Positions 1-6,515 are shown, counted from the first letter of the stretch. The stretch: 8,129 nucleotides of DNA from Candidatus Pelagibacter sp. TMED239 (GCA_002169475.2 NHKK02000034.1:3804-11932); one strand, 5' to 3'. The notes: generated from the letters alone by a model not told the origin. Translations and numbers: made by a program.

Positions 1-266
1 CTAGATAATATTAAATTATATAATGCTTCTAAATTAGATTTATCTTTTGAATAAATTTTTTCAAAAATAATTGATGCATTGAGAAAATCATCTTTTTTTG
101 AATTAGGATTTAGAACCTTGGAACCTGCATATCCCATTCTTAAGTAAATAGGCAAATCTTCGATTGAACCTAATTTTTCTACTTGAGACTCGAACTTAGA
201 ATAATTTTGAGTCTCAAATAATCTTTTGAGTTTTTTTTTTTGATCTTGGTTAAGATCAACAATCAT
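1..266 (-). CDS. Probable TPR-repeat protein, 5' part only (runs off left edge)
   Basis: An open frame of 88 complete codons starts with ATG at 266-264 and has no stop before the window edge, so only the N-terminus is visible. It begins MIVDLNQDQKKKLKRLF. Residues near 65-88 (NASIIFEKIYSKDKSNLEALYNL) have the tetratricopeptide pattern: an amphipathic helix, a turn with Asp/Lys/Ser/Asn, then LEALYNL. Residues 13-50 look like a preceding helical pair. TPR proteins are binding scaffolds; in marine alphaproteobacteria such N-termini are often fused to sulfotransferase- or methyltransferase-like domains, but that part is not in view. The start lies 2 bases after the rho stop, so it is probably co-transcribed with rho. 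No Shine-Dalgarno motif is visible. The frame contains an 11-A tract (codons 9-12). Coding status is fairly sure; the product is tentative. Confidence 0.7.
   Translation of the reverse strand, partial: MIVDLNQDQKKKLKRLFETQNYSKFESQVEKLGSIEDLPIYLRMGYAGSKVLNPNSKKDDFLNASIIFEKIYSKDKSNLEALYNLILS
183..217. repeat. 9-bp perfect inverted repeat in the TPR gene start
   Basis: TTGAGACTC (183-191) and GAGTCTCAA (209-217) are perfect reverse complements around a 17-base loop. They fall in codons 17-28 of the TPR gene, just downstream of rho. Each arm is itself nearly palindromic, and the protein repeats FETQ/FESQ at the same place, so a coding origin is possible. No U-tract follows in the direction of transcription, so it is not a standard terminator. 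Confidence 0.35.
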
Positions 267-268
267 TA

Positions 269-1537
269 TTAAGCAGGCTTATTCATTGAGTTAAAAAATT
301 CAGAATTATTTTTCGTATCTTTTAATTTTGAACTAATAAATTCAATTGCATCCATGGTTCCCATTGGGGCTATAATTCTTCTTAAAACATTCATTTTTTG
401 AAGGTCATTCTTATCAAAAAGTAGCTCTTCTCTTCTTGTGCCTGATTTTGTTATGTCTATAGCTGGATAAATTCTCTTATCAGCAATTTTTCTATCAAGA
501 ACTGTTTCACTATTACCTGTGCCCTTAAATTCCTCAAAAATTACCTCATCCATTCTACTGCCTGTGTCTATTAAGGCCGTAGAGATAATTGTTAAAGAGC
601 CACCTTCTTCAATATTTCTTGCTGCACCAAAAAATCTCTTAGGTCTTTGAAGAGCGTTAGCGTCCACACCACCTGTTAGTACTTTTCCTGAGCTAGGTAT
701 AACAGCATTATAAGCTCTTCCTAATCGGGTGATAGAATCTAGCAAAATAACCACATCTTTCTTATGTTCAGTTAATCTTTTAGCTTTTTCAATGACCATT
801 TCTGCGACAGCTACGTGTCTTTGAGCGGGCTCATCAAAAGTAGAACTTATAACTTCTCCTTTAACTGTTCTTTGCATGTCGGTAACCTCTTCAGGTCTTT
901 CATCAATTAATAAAACAATCAAATAACATTCTGGATAATTTTTAGCTATTGAATTAGCTATACTTTGCAAAATCATTGTTTTACCAGCTTTTGGTGGCGA
1001 AATAATAATTGATCTTTGACCCTTACCTATTGGGCTTACTAAATCTATTAACCTTGGTGTTAAATCTTGTTTTTTTTCAGGCTTTGTTGCTTCTACCTCC
1101 ATAACTAATTGTTTGTCTGGATAAAGAGGAGTTAAGTTATCAAAGGCTATTTTGTGCCTAGATTTTTCAGGTTCTTCAAAATTGATTTTACTTACTTGAA
1201 GTAAAGCAAAATATCTCTCTCCTTCTTTAGGCGCTCTCACTGGACCTTCTACTGTATCACCAGTTCTTAAACCAAATTTTCTAATCTGACTTGGACTAAC
1301 ATAAATATCATCTGGTCCAGGTAAATAATTTGACTCCATTGCTCTTAAAAAACCGAAACCGTCTTGTAAAAGTTGTAATACACCAGCACCAGTAATTTCT
1401 TCTTTTTCAGCCACCTTTTTTAAAATAGCAAAAAGAATTTCTTGCTTCCTTAAGGTGCTAGCATTTTCTATACCGAGCTCTTCAGCTTGGGTAATAAGCT
1501 GTTCAGACGATTTTAGTTTTAGTTCTTGAATGTTCAT
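269..1537 (-). CDS. rho: Transcription termination factor Rho
   Basis: Rho is the hexameric RNA helicase/ATPase that ends transcription at C-rich untranslated RNA. The 422-residue length is normal for the family (E. coli 419), and the protein is complete. An N-terminal helical domain (about 1-48) precedes the cold-shock-like primary RNA-binding domain (about 50-125, with [14 protein letters not shown] at 52-65). The ATPase core follows: Walker A SPPKAGKT at 180-187, the DERPEE segment at 212-217 with the family's catalytic Glu, Walker B DVVILLD at 261-267 running into SITR, the secondary-site Q-loop around 282-291, and the R-loop region [14 protein letters not shown] at 361-374. All key motifs are intact. 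It lies 65 bases downstream of hemJ with a likely promoter of its own, and a TPR gene follows after 2 bases. No clear Shine-Dalgarno sequence precedes ATG. Identity is essentially certain. Confidence 0.98.
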   Translation of the reverse strand: MNIQELKLKSSEQLITQAEELGIENASTLRKQEILFAILKKVAEKEEITGAGVLQLLQDGFGFLRAMESNYLPGPDDIYVSPSQIRKFGLRTGDTVEGPVRAPKEGERYFALLQVSKINFEEPEKSRHKIAFDNLTPLYPDKQLVMEVEATKPEKKQDLTPRLIDLVSPIGKGQRSIIISPPKAGKTMILQSIANSIAKNYPECYLIVLLIDERPEEVTDMQRTVKGEVISSTFDEPAQRHVAVAEMVIEKAKRLTEHKKDVVILLDSITRLGRAYNAVIPSSGKVLTGGVDANALQRPKRFFGAARNIEEGGSLTIISTALIDTGSRMDEVIFEEFKGTGNSETVLDRKIADKRIYPAIDITKSGTRREELLFDKNDLQKMNVLRRIIAPMGTMDAIEFISSKLKDTKNNSEFFNSMNKPA

Positions 1538-1546
1538 GATTTAAAA

Positions 1547-1564
1547 TTATTAAGGACTTAATAA
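1547..1564. promoter_or_regulatory. Perfect 8+8 bp palindrome in the rho leader
   Basis: TTATTAAGGACTTAATAA has two perfect 8-base arms around a 2-base centre. It lies between the predicted rho promoter and the rho start codon, ending 10 bases before it. The tiny loop and almost pure A/T arms make a stable RNA hairpin unlikely, so a dimeric protein operator or chance is more plausible. Rho genes are often autoregulated through their leader in other bacteria, but nothing here shows that mechanism. Confidence 0.35.
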
Positions 1565-1572
1565 GACTTATG

Positions 1573-1600
1573 AATATATATACTATTTAAAATTATTCAA
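1573..1600 (-). promoter_or_regulatory. Candidate sigma70-type promoter for rho
   Basis: On the minus strand a -35 element TTGAAT (1600-1595) is followed after 16 bases by a -10 element TATATT (1578-1573), one mismatch from TATAAT. Transcription would start near 1566, giving a leader of about 29 bases that includes the palindrome at 1547-1564. The gap is A/T-rich, so chance matches are easy. The presence of a 65-base gap in an otherwise gapless run of genes supports a real control region. Confidence 0.45.
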
Positions 1601-1602
1601 CC

Positions 1603-2037
1603 CTAGATAGGCTTAAATATTACCACAAATATGATAAAAATAAGCAATAAAGTAGGTATTTCGTTTATTAAACGATAATATTTGTGAGAATGCTTATTTA
1701 GATCTAACTTAAATTGTCCAAGAATTCTTCCTAGATAAAAATGGTAAAAAGTTAAAATGACTACAAAGATTAATTTTAAAATCATCCATTTCTGTCCTAG
1801 TTGGTCTAATCCTATTTCGTGTATTAACAGTAAACCAAATAACCAAGATAGAATCATTGCTGGGGACATGATGTAAAAAAATAGTTTTTTTTCCATAACT
1901 TTAAATACTTCTGTCATAATTGGTTTTGAGCTATTCTGAGAATGGTAAACAAAAATTCTTGGAAGATATAATAGCCCAGCCATCCAAGAAATTACTGATA
2001 TCAAATGTAAAGATTTAAATAGTAAATAAGTGTTCAT
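1603..2037 (-). CDS. hemJ: Protoporphyrinogen IX oxidase HemJ, integral membrane
   Basis: HemJ (UPF0093 family) oxidises protoporphyrinogen IX to protoporphyrin IX, the penultimate step of heme synthesis, in many Gram-negative bacteria that lack HemG and HemY. The 144-residue length is typical. The N-terminus carries the family pattern with H11, W18, LPRIF at 25-29 and H32; the conserved histidine of the first helix is proposed to bind heme. Four membrane segments are visible at about 5-25, 52-72, 83-103 and 124-142. K88 lies in a conserved position of helix 3. It follows hemH directly: the hemH TGA is followed by an in-frame TAA and then the hemJ ATG. Its position next to hemH and hemE supports the heme role. 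No sign of damage. Confidence 0.93.
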   Translation of the reverse strand: MNTYLLFKSLHLISVISWMAGLLYLPRIFVYHSQNSSKPIMTEVFKVMEKKLFFYIMSPAMILSWLFGLLLIHEIGLDQLGQKWMILKLIFVVILTFYHFYLGRILGQFKLDLNKHSHKYYRLINEIPTLLLIFIIFVVIFKPI

Positions 2038-2040
2038 TTA

Positions 2041-3039
2041 TCAAATACTTTTTTGAATTAAAGATTTTAGTAAAAATATGTGATCATCATTATCATTTAA
2101 ACAGGGCACCATGTCAAAATTTTCACCACCAGATCCCAAGAAACTTTCCTTACCCTGGATAAGTATTTCCTCTAAAGTTTCAACACAGTCTGAAGAAAAA
2201 CCTGGACATATTGTAAGGACATTCTTTTTTCCTTCACGAGGCAAACTTTCTAAAGTTTTATCTGTATAAGGTTCAAGCCATTTTTGAGGACCAAATCTTG
2301 ATTGAAAAGTTGTTTTAATTTCTATTGAATTAAATTTTTCTGAGATCAGTCTTGTAGTTTTGTGACAATAACAATGATATGGGTCTCCTTTATCAAAATA
2401 CTTCTTAGGTATACCATGATAAGATGCCAATATTAAGTCGGGCTCCCAATTTATTTCTTTTATTTTCTTGTTTAAAGAATTTACCAGTGCATCTATGTAT
2501 AAAGGGTCAGACTCGTAGTGTGGAATTATTTTTAATGATGGTTGCCATCTCATTTTCATAAGTGTTCTATAGACTTCATCACAAACTGTTGCTGTAGTCG
2601 CTGCCGCATATTGAGGGTACAGCGGTAAAATTACTAAATTTTCACATCCTTGATCATGTAATTTAATAATTTTACTTTTTATACTTGGATTGCCGTATCT
2701 CATGGCAAAATCTATAATCACATTATCTCTCGTAAAAGTGCTAGATACTTTTTTGGCTTGTTCTCTTGTATAATAAAGAAGCGGTGAGATATTTTCTTCT
2801 TTCATCCAAATTTCTTTGTATGCTTTAGCAGTTTTTGATGGTCTTAAGTTTAAGATAAAAACATTAAGTATTATTTGCCAAAAAAGAGGGGGTACTTCTA
2901 TTACTCTCCTATCCGACAAAAACTCTTTTAAATATTTTCTTATATCAAACCAACTAGTTGAATCTGGTGTCCCTAAATTAACTATTAAGACTCCAGTTTT
3001 CCCAAATTTTATTGGAGGATGATTGTTGGTATTTTGCAT
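2041..3039 (-). CDS. hemH: Ferrochelatase
   Basis: Ferrochelatase inserts Fe(II) into protoporphyrin IX to make protoheme, the last step of the pathway, at the inner face of the membrane. The 332 residues match the bacterial family. Visible motifs are GVLIVNLGTPDS at 16-27, LPLYPQYAAATTAT at 138-151, ASYHGIPKKY at 205-214 with the metal-site His208, DPYHCYC at 219-225, TTFQSRFGPQKWLEP at 243-257, and CPGFSSDCVETLEEI at 278-292 with the conserved Glu287. Some alphaproteobacterial ferrochelatases carry a [2Fe-2S] cluster; several cysteines are present here (132, 153, 223, 225, 278, 285, 313), but I cannot assign ligands without an alignment. The ATG immediately follows the hemE TAA with no spacer, indicating translational coupling. 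No frameshift is seen. Confidence 0.97.
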   Translation of the reverse strand: MQNTNNHPPIKFGKTGVLIVNLGTPDSTSWFDIRKYLKEFLSDRRVIEVPPLFWQIILNVFILNLRPSKTAKAYKEIWMKEENISPLLYYTREQAKKVSSTFTRDNVIIDFAMRYGNPSIKSKIIKLHDQGCENLVILPLYPQYAAATTATVCDEVYRTLMKMRWQPSLKIIPHYESDPLYIDALVNSLNKKIKEINWEPDLILASYHGIPKKYFDKGDPYHCYCHKTTRLISEKFNSIEIKTTFQSRFGPQKWLEPYTDKTLESLPREGKKNVLTICPGFSSDCVETLEEILIQGKESFLGSGGENFDMVPCLNDNDDHIFLLKSLIQKSI

Positions 3040-4041
3040 TTAGTAATCTTTTACCAGTTTCACTAAATAGTCCATCATAATGGGATCAGTTTCTGGAAGC
3101 ACCCCATGACCTAAATTGAAAATATAAGGGTGATCCTTAAAAATATCCAGATATTTTTCAGCTTCTCTTTTTATATTTTCTTTGTCTGTTAACAAAACCT
3201 TTGGGTCCATACCGCCTTGAATAGGAATATGAATTTCCTTGGAAACTTTAACTGGGTCTACTTCGTAATCAATACAAATAACATCTGGCTTAACAATTCC
3301 ACAATAACTTTTATAATCCTTGATGCCTCTGGGGAAGCATATTACTGGTATATTCAAAGACTTCACGTATTCAACTAAATTTGATGTTGGAGCATAAACA
3401 TATTTTGATAAGTCTCTTTGTTCAAGCAAGCCAGCCCAACTATCAAAAATTTGTATTATTTCGGCACCATTATCAATTTGATTTTTAATGTGAACTTTTA
3501 AAAATTTTTCTAAAATAATCAAAATTTTATTTATTAAAAAAGAATCTTTAAAAAAATCTTGTTTTAATTTTAACTTAGGTGATTTTTGGTTTATCATGTA
3601 CACCAAGAGTGTCCAAGGAGCTCCTACAAAACCTATTGTGCTTTTATTTTTCATAACTTGACTTTTGTTTACTAAGCTAATCGCTTTATAAACAGGATGA
3701 ATTTTTTCAATAAAATCTGCCTCTTTTGTTTTTAAGATATTTTCTAAATCTAAATCTCCTAATAGTGGCCCAAAATTTTTTTTAAATTCGACACTTTGAT
3801 TTAGACCATATGGTATCATTAAGATGTCAGAAAAAATAATAGCGGCATCAAGATCAAATCTTTTAAGTGGCTGCAAAGTTATTTCTGACGATAAATCTTT
3901 ATTAAGGCATAATTTTATAAAATCTGGATTTTGTTTTCTAATTTCTCTAAATTCTGGTAAATATCTTCCAGCTTGTCTCATTATCCATATTGGATTAATA
4001 GTAGTTTGTTTGTTAATTATTACTTCTCTTAATGGTGACAT
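3040..4041 (-). CDS. hemE: Uroporphyrinogen decarboxylase
   Basis: HemE removes four carboxyl groups from uroporphyrinogen III to give coproporphyrinogen III in the cytoplasm. The 333 residues are about normal length. Signature 1 is at 17-33 (PIWIMRQAGRYLPEFRE) with the substrate arginines R22 and R26. The key Asp is D72 in FSDILMIPYGL. Signature 2 is GFVGAPWTLL at 137-146, followed by Y148. The region FDSWAG and the C-terminal GHGVLPETDP, with its conserved His near residue 312, are present. It is the first gene of the leftward hemE-hemH-hemJ unit, with the putative origin directly upstream. A close TATAAT promoter lies in that gap. In Caulobacter, a CtrA-controlled hemE promoter also lies inside the origin; similar wiring here is inferred, not shown. 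Confidence 0.98.
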   Translation of the reverse strand: MSPLREVIINKQTTINPIWIMRQAGRYLPEFREIRKQNPDFIKLCLNKDLSSEITLQPLKRFDLDAAIIFSDILMIPYGLNQSVEFKKNFGPLLGDLDLENILKTKEADFIEKIHPVYKAISLVNKSQVMKNKSTIGFVGAPWTLLVYMINQKSPKLKLKQDFFKDSFLINKILIILEKFLKVHIKNQIDNGAEIIQIFDSWAGLLEQRDLSKYVYAPTSNLVEYVKSLNIPVICFPRGIKDYKSYCGIVKPDVICIDYEVDPVKVSKEIHIPIQGGMDPKVLLTDKENIKREAEKYLDIFKDHPYIFNLGHGVLPETDPIMMDYLVKLVKDY

Positions 4042-4082
4042 ATTAATAATTAAATATATTTGATAGTATTATTAGTATAACC

Positions 4083-4091
4083 TGTGAATAA
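4083..4091 (-). promoter_or_regulatory. DnaA box TTATTCACA
   Basis: Read on the minus strand the 9-mer is TTATTCACA, which fits the general DnaA-box consensus TTWTNCACA at every position. It lies inside the candidate origin and overlaps the predicted transcription start of hemE (about 4090). Binding of DnaA here could affect both replication and hemE expression; that is inference. Confidence 0.55.
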
Positions 4092-4096
4092 CGATG

Positions 4097-4125
4097 ATTA
4101 TATTTTGTAAACATTTTATTAACAA
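4097..4125 (-). promoter_or_regulatory. Candidate hemE promoter inside the origin
   Basis: On the minus strand a -35 element TTGTTA (4125-4120) is separated by 17 bases from a perfect -10 element TATAAT (4102-4097). The start would fall near 4090, giving a leader of about 49 bases before hemE. The -35 hexamer overlaps the CtrA-like site at 4119-4133, an arrangement that would allow repression by a bound regulator. Confidence 0.5.
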
Positions 4126-4140
4126 TTTATTAACATTTAG
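4110..4140. repeat. 11-bp tandem repeat, helically phased
   Basis: Two 11-base units, AACATTTTATT (4110-4120) and AACAATTTATT (4121-4131), are followed by a partial third, AACATTTAG (4132-4140). The period is close to one turn of DNA, so the TAAC cores sit on the same helix face. This is the layout expected for cooperative binding of a protein to direct repeats. It contains the CtrA-like site. Confidence 0.6.
4119..4133. promoter_or_regulatory. CtrA-type site TTAA-N7-TTAA
   Basis: The sequence TTAACAATTTATTAA is an exact match to the alphaproteobacterial CtrA full-site consensus TTAA-N7-TTAA, and is followed by C as in many CtrA half-sites. It overlaps the -35 of the predicted hemE promoter. 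In Caulobacter, CtrA binds such sites in the origin and represses initiation and the hemE promoter. TTAA is common in A/T-rich DNA, and whether this organism has CtrA is not visible here, so function is uncertain. Confidence 0.4.
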
Positions 4141-4261
4141 TGCTAAAAATTTATTTAATATATAAGAAAAATTGAAGCTTATTAACAAATATCGCAAATT
4201 ACAAAAATTTTAATAAAGATGTTTAATATTGTTAATAAAAGTCTGGTTTTACAACGTAAAT

Positions 4262-4290
4262 TTTAGAATGTTAAAATGATTGAATATAAT
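4262..4290 (+). promoter_or_regulatory. Candidate promoter for the DUF299-maf-aroE-coaE-dnaQ operon
   Basis: A -35 element TTTAGA (4262-4267) and a perfect -10 element TATAAT (4285-4290) are separated by 17 bases. Transcription would start near 4297, leaving a leader of about 26 bases. A TTAACATTTAGT element (4309-4320), repeated at the other side of the gap, lies between the start and the ATG. This is the only obvious promoter upstream of the five overlapping genes. Confidence 0.5.
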
Positions 4291-4322
4291 TTAAACAATA
4301 AAAAGTTGTTAACATTTAGTAC

Positions 4323-5147
4323 ATGAGCAATACATATCAGATTTACTTAATTTCAGACTCGACAGGAGAGACTCTAGATAGAATTTTTATTGCAATTAAA
4401 GCTCAATTTAAAAATATTGATTATAAAATACACACCTGTTCATTCACCAGAACAGAGAATCAGATATACAAAATCCTCTCTGAAGCTGAAAAGCATTCTA
4501 ATTCGATTATTTTATACTCAATAGTTGACAGTAACCTGGCCAAACATCTAGCAAACATCAGCAACGATAAGAAAATACCTTGTTTTGGAGTATTGGGTGA
4601 TTTGATCTTAAGCTTTTCTAAATTATTAAACCAAAAAGCCTCACATCAGCCAAGTGGACAGTACGCTTTAAATGATGAGTATTATAAAAGAATTTCAGCA
4701 ATTCAATTCACAATGAGTCATGATGACGGAAATCTTTTAAAAGAACTAAATAAATCTGATATTATATTGTTAGGAGTTAGTAGAACCAGCAAAACGCCAA
4801 CCTCAATCTATTTGGCAAACAAAGGCTTTAAGACATCAAATATTCCCTTAATTAATGAAAACTCAATTCCAAAAATACTTAAGGATAATCCAAAATTAGC
4901 CTGTGTGGTTGGTCTTAATACAGAACCTGAAAGACTTGTCGATATTAGAAAAAACAGGATGAACTCAATCAAAGAAACAGAAAATAAATCTTATACAAAT
5001 CTTGAAAAAATAAAAAAAGAAGTTGATCAAGCTAAAGTTACTTTTAGAAAATATAAATGGCCTGTTATTGATGTTACAAGAAAGTCTGTAGAAGAAACCG
5101 CAGCATCAATAATAAAGATATACGAAATATATAAAAAAAATGTTTAA
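4323..5147 (+). CDS. Kinase/pyrophosphorylase (DUF299), PPDK or PEP synthase regulatory protein
   Basis: Members of this family phosphorylate and dephosphorylate a threonine of pyruvate phosphate dikinase or PEP synthase (E. coli PpsR/YdiA), switching the enzyme off and on. The 274 residues are of family length. The N-terminus YLISDSTGETLDRI (8-21) is the family hallmark, MSHDDG lies at 131-136, and the nucleotide-binding loop GVSRTSKTPTSIYLA is at 151-165. The last third includes PERLVDIRKNRM (202-213). Which target enzyme it acts on cannot be told from this window. The ATG at 4323 aligns with the usual start of the family; no Shine-Dalgarno motif precedes it. It overlaps maf by 8 bases and heads the rightward operon. 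It is the homologue of the gene flanking alphaproteobacterial origins. Confidence 0.94.
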   Translation: MSNTYQIYLISDSTGETLDRIFIAIKAQFKNIDYKIHTCSFTRTENQIYKILSEAEKHSNSIILYSIVDSNLAKHLANISNDKKIPCFGVLGDLILSFSKLLNQKASHQPSGQYALNDEYYKRISAIQFTMSHDDGNLLKELNKSDIILLGVSRTSKTPTSIYLANKGFKTSNIPLINENSIPKILKDNPKLACVVGLNTEPERLVDIRKNRMNSIKETENKSYTNLEKIKKEVDQAKVTFRKYKWPVIDVTRKSVEETAASIIKIYEIYKKNV

Positions 5148-5724
5148 GATAATTCTCGCATCAAAAAGCAAAGTAAGAAAAAAAATTCTTGACCAAAATA
5201 ATATATCTGTTCAAGTTCAGCCTTCCAACATAGATGAAGACTTGGTTAAGAAAAGCTTAATAAAAGAAAAAAGTTCTCCAGAAAATATTGCAAAGAATTT
5301 AGCGGAACTAAAAGCAAATAAAATAAGTCAGAAAGAGATTAACTTTTTGGTTATAGGAGCAGACAGCGTAATAGATTTAAATGGTGAATTAATATCTAAA
5401 CCAAGAGATAGAAAGGAAGCAATGCACATTTTACAGAAGTTGAATGGAAAAAAACATTATTTAGTAAGCTCCGTGTGCATTTCAAAAAATGGGTCGATGG
5501 TTTGGAATTATACTGACAAAGCTATACTAACTATGAAAAATATGACAAATAATGATCTTGAAAATTATTTATCTAAAATATCTGATGATGACTTATACGC
5601 TTATAATGTTTATCAAATAGAAGGAGAGGGTAAAAATTTATTTTCTAATATTGAAGGGGATGAAAATACAATTATGGGTTTACCGATAAAAAAAATTAAA
5701 GAATATTTAAATAATTATAAATGA
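5140..5724 (+). CDS. maf: Maf-family nucleotide pyrophosphatase
   Basis: Maf proteins hydrolyse non-canonical or standard nucleoside triphosphates to monophosphates and, in some bacteria, delay septum formation. The 194 residues match the family. The N-terminus IILASKSKVRKKIL (4-17) corresponds to the usual phosphate-binding ASxSPRR motif, here with Lys-Val in place of Pro-Arg. PSNIDE is at 28-33, VIGADSVID at 71-79 contains the conserved acidic residue D75, and SKPRDRKEA at 86-94 matches the GKP motif with Ser for Gly. The C-terminal block is YQIEGEGKNLF at 158-168 and IMGLP at 178-182. Substrate choice within the family cannot be read from the sequence. It overlaps the DUF299 gene by 8 bases and aroE by 4 (ATGA). 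The N-terminal motif is looser than usual. Confidence 0.9.
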   Translation: MFKIILASKSKVRKKILDQNNISVQVQPSNIDEDLVKKSLIKEKSSPENIAKNLAELKANKISQKEINFLVIGADSVIDLNGELISKPRDRKEAMHILQKLNGKKHYLVSSVCISKNGSMVWNYTDKAILTMKNMTNNDLENYLSKISDDDLYAYNVYQIEGEGKNLFSNIEGDENTIMGLPIKKIKEYLNNYK

Positions 5725-6515
5725 AGAAATACCTAGTAATTGGAAATCCTATAGAACATTCGTTGTCACCAAAATTACATAATTATTGGATTAAACTTAA
5801 TAAAATAAATGCGATTTATGAAAAAAAAAAATTAAATGAAGATGAAATTAAAGATCTAATTTTAAAAGTAAAAGAAAAAAAAGTTTGTGGTGTTAATGTA
5901 ACTGTGCCTTTCAAAAACAAGGTTATTTCTTATTTAGACAAACTAACTCCAGAGTCCGAGAGCACTCAATCAGTAAATACAATATATTTACATAACAATC
6001 ATATTGTAGGGCATAATACAGATATTTATGGTTTCGAAATGAGTATAAAAAAAACCAATTATAATTTGGAGGGGAAAAAAGTATTGATCTTAGGAAGTGG
6101 TGGAGTTGTACCCTCAATAATTTTTGCTTTAAAAAAAAAGAAAGTTTCTCAGATAACTTTAAGCAATAGGACTAGAGAAAAAGCAGAAAAATTAAATGAT
6201 TTATTTCAAGATTTAAATATTGTTAATTGGGGGGAAGTTCCTAATTTTGATATGGTAATTAATGCAACAAGTTTGGGTCTTAACCAGGATGATCGAATTG
6301 GAGTTGATTTTTCTTCTGTAGGCAAAGACAAATTTTTTTATGATGTAATTTATAATTCTAAAGAAACTCATTTTTTAAAATTAGGAAGAGAAATAGGTAA
6401 TAAAACAGAAAATGGAGAAAAAATGTTTATTTATCAGGCTTATTCAGCTTTTAACATTTGGCATGGCATCCAACCAAATGTAAATGACGAGATAACAGAA
6501 CTATTAAACCAATGA
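5721..6515 (+). CDS. aroE: Shikimate dehydrogenase (NADP-dependent)
   Basis: AroE reduces 3-dehydroshikimate to shikimate in aromatic amino acid synthesis. The 264 residues are typical. The substrate half shows IGNPIEHSLSPKLHN at 7-21 with S14 and S16, VNVTVPFK at 58-65 ending in the catalytic K65, and HNTDIYGF at 98-105 with the catalytic partner D101. The NADP half has the glycine loop LGSGGVVPSI at 124-133, the NRTREKA phosphate-binding segment at 149-155, and INATSLG at 180-186. Q239 in the FIYQA block is the conserved substrate-binding glutamine. The loop has GGVVPS where many family members have GGAARA, an acceptable variation. It overlaps maf and coaE by 4 bases each (ATGA), so translation is coupled. 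An 11-A tract lies at codons 34-37, yet the frame is intact. Confidence 0.97.
   Translation: MKKYLVIGNPIEHSLSPKLHNYWIKLNKINAIYEKKKLNEDEIKDLILKVKEKKVCGVNVTVPFKNKVISYLDKLTPESESTQSVNTIYLHNNHIVGHNTDIYGFEMSIKKTNYNLEGKKVLILGSGGVVPSIIFALKKKKVSQITLSNRTREKAEKLNDLFQDLNIVNWGEVPNFDMVINATSLGLNQDDRIGVDFSSVGKDKFFYDVIYNSKETHFLKLGREIGNKTENGEKMFIYQAYSAFNIWHGIQPNVNDEITELLNQ

Larger units (their letters stand above)
4042..4322. other. Putative chromosomal replication origin (oriC)
   Basis: This 281-base gap is non-coding, very A/T-rich and lies between divergent genes. hemE and the DUF299 gene (RP001 in Rickettsia prowazekii) flank the experimentally mapped origin of Caulobacter crescentus and the proposed Rickettsia origin. 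The gap contains a consensus-type DnaA box (4083-4091), a TTAA-N7-TTAA CtrA-like site (4119-4133), five TTATTAACA-type 9-mers, an AT-only-like stretch around 4145-4170 that could unwind, and divergent promoters. Gene orientation switches outward on both sides. Only one full-consensus DnaA box was found, which is few for an origin. dnaA itself is not in the window; in this class that is not evidence against an origin. Confidence 0.65.

Noticed and set aside
2816..3022. Open frame of 68 codons on the plus strand
   Set aside because: It lies wholly antisense to hemH, has no recognisable domain, and hemH is complete with all motifs.
3824..4063. Open frame of 79 codons on the plus strand reaching into the origin gap
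   Set aside because: Most of it is antisense to the N-terminus of hemE; the protein has no familiar pattern and no start signal.
4110..4140. CRISPR-like array
   Set aside because: Units are 11 bases with no spacers between them; this is a short tandem repeat, not a CRISPR.
4042..4322. Small RNA or tRNA gene in the central gap
   Set aside because: The region is almost all A/T, with no G/C-rich stems, no tRNA-like arms and no terminator hairpin.
4356..4374. Two GACTC (CcrM-type GANTC) sites close to the candidate origin
   Set aside because: GANTC is expected about 20 times in a window of this composition; two sites 14 bases apart inside a gene are weak evidence, and no methylase is visible.
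5923..6117. Open frame of 64 codons on the minus strand
   Set aside because: Antisense to aroE, with aromatic-rich sequence typical of a shadow of A/T-rich coding DNA.
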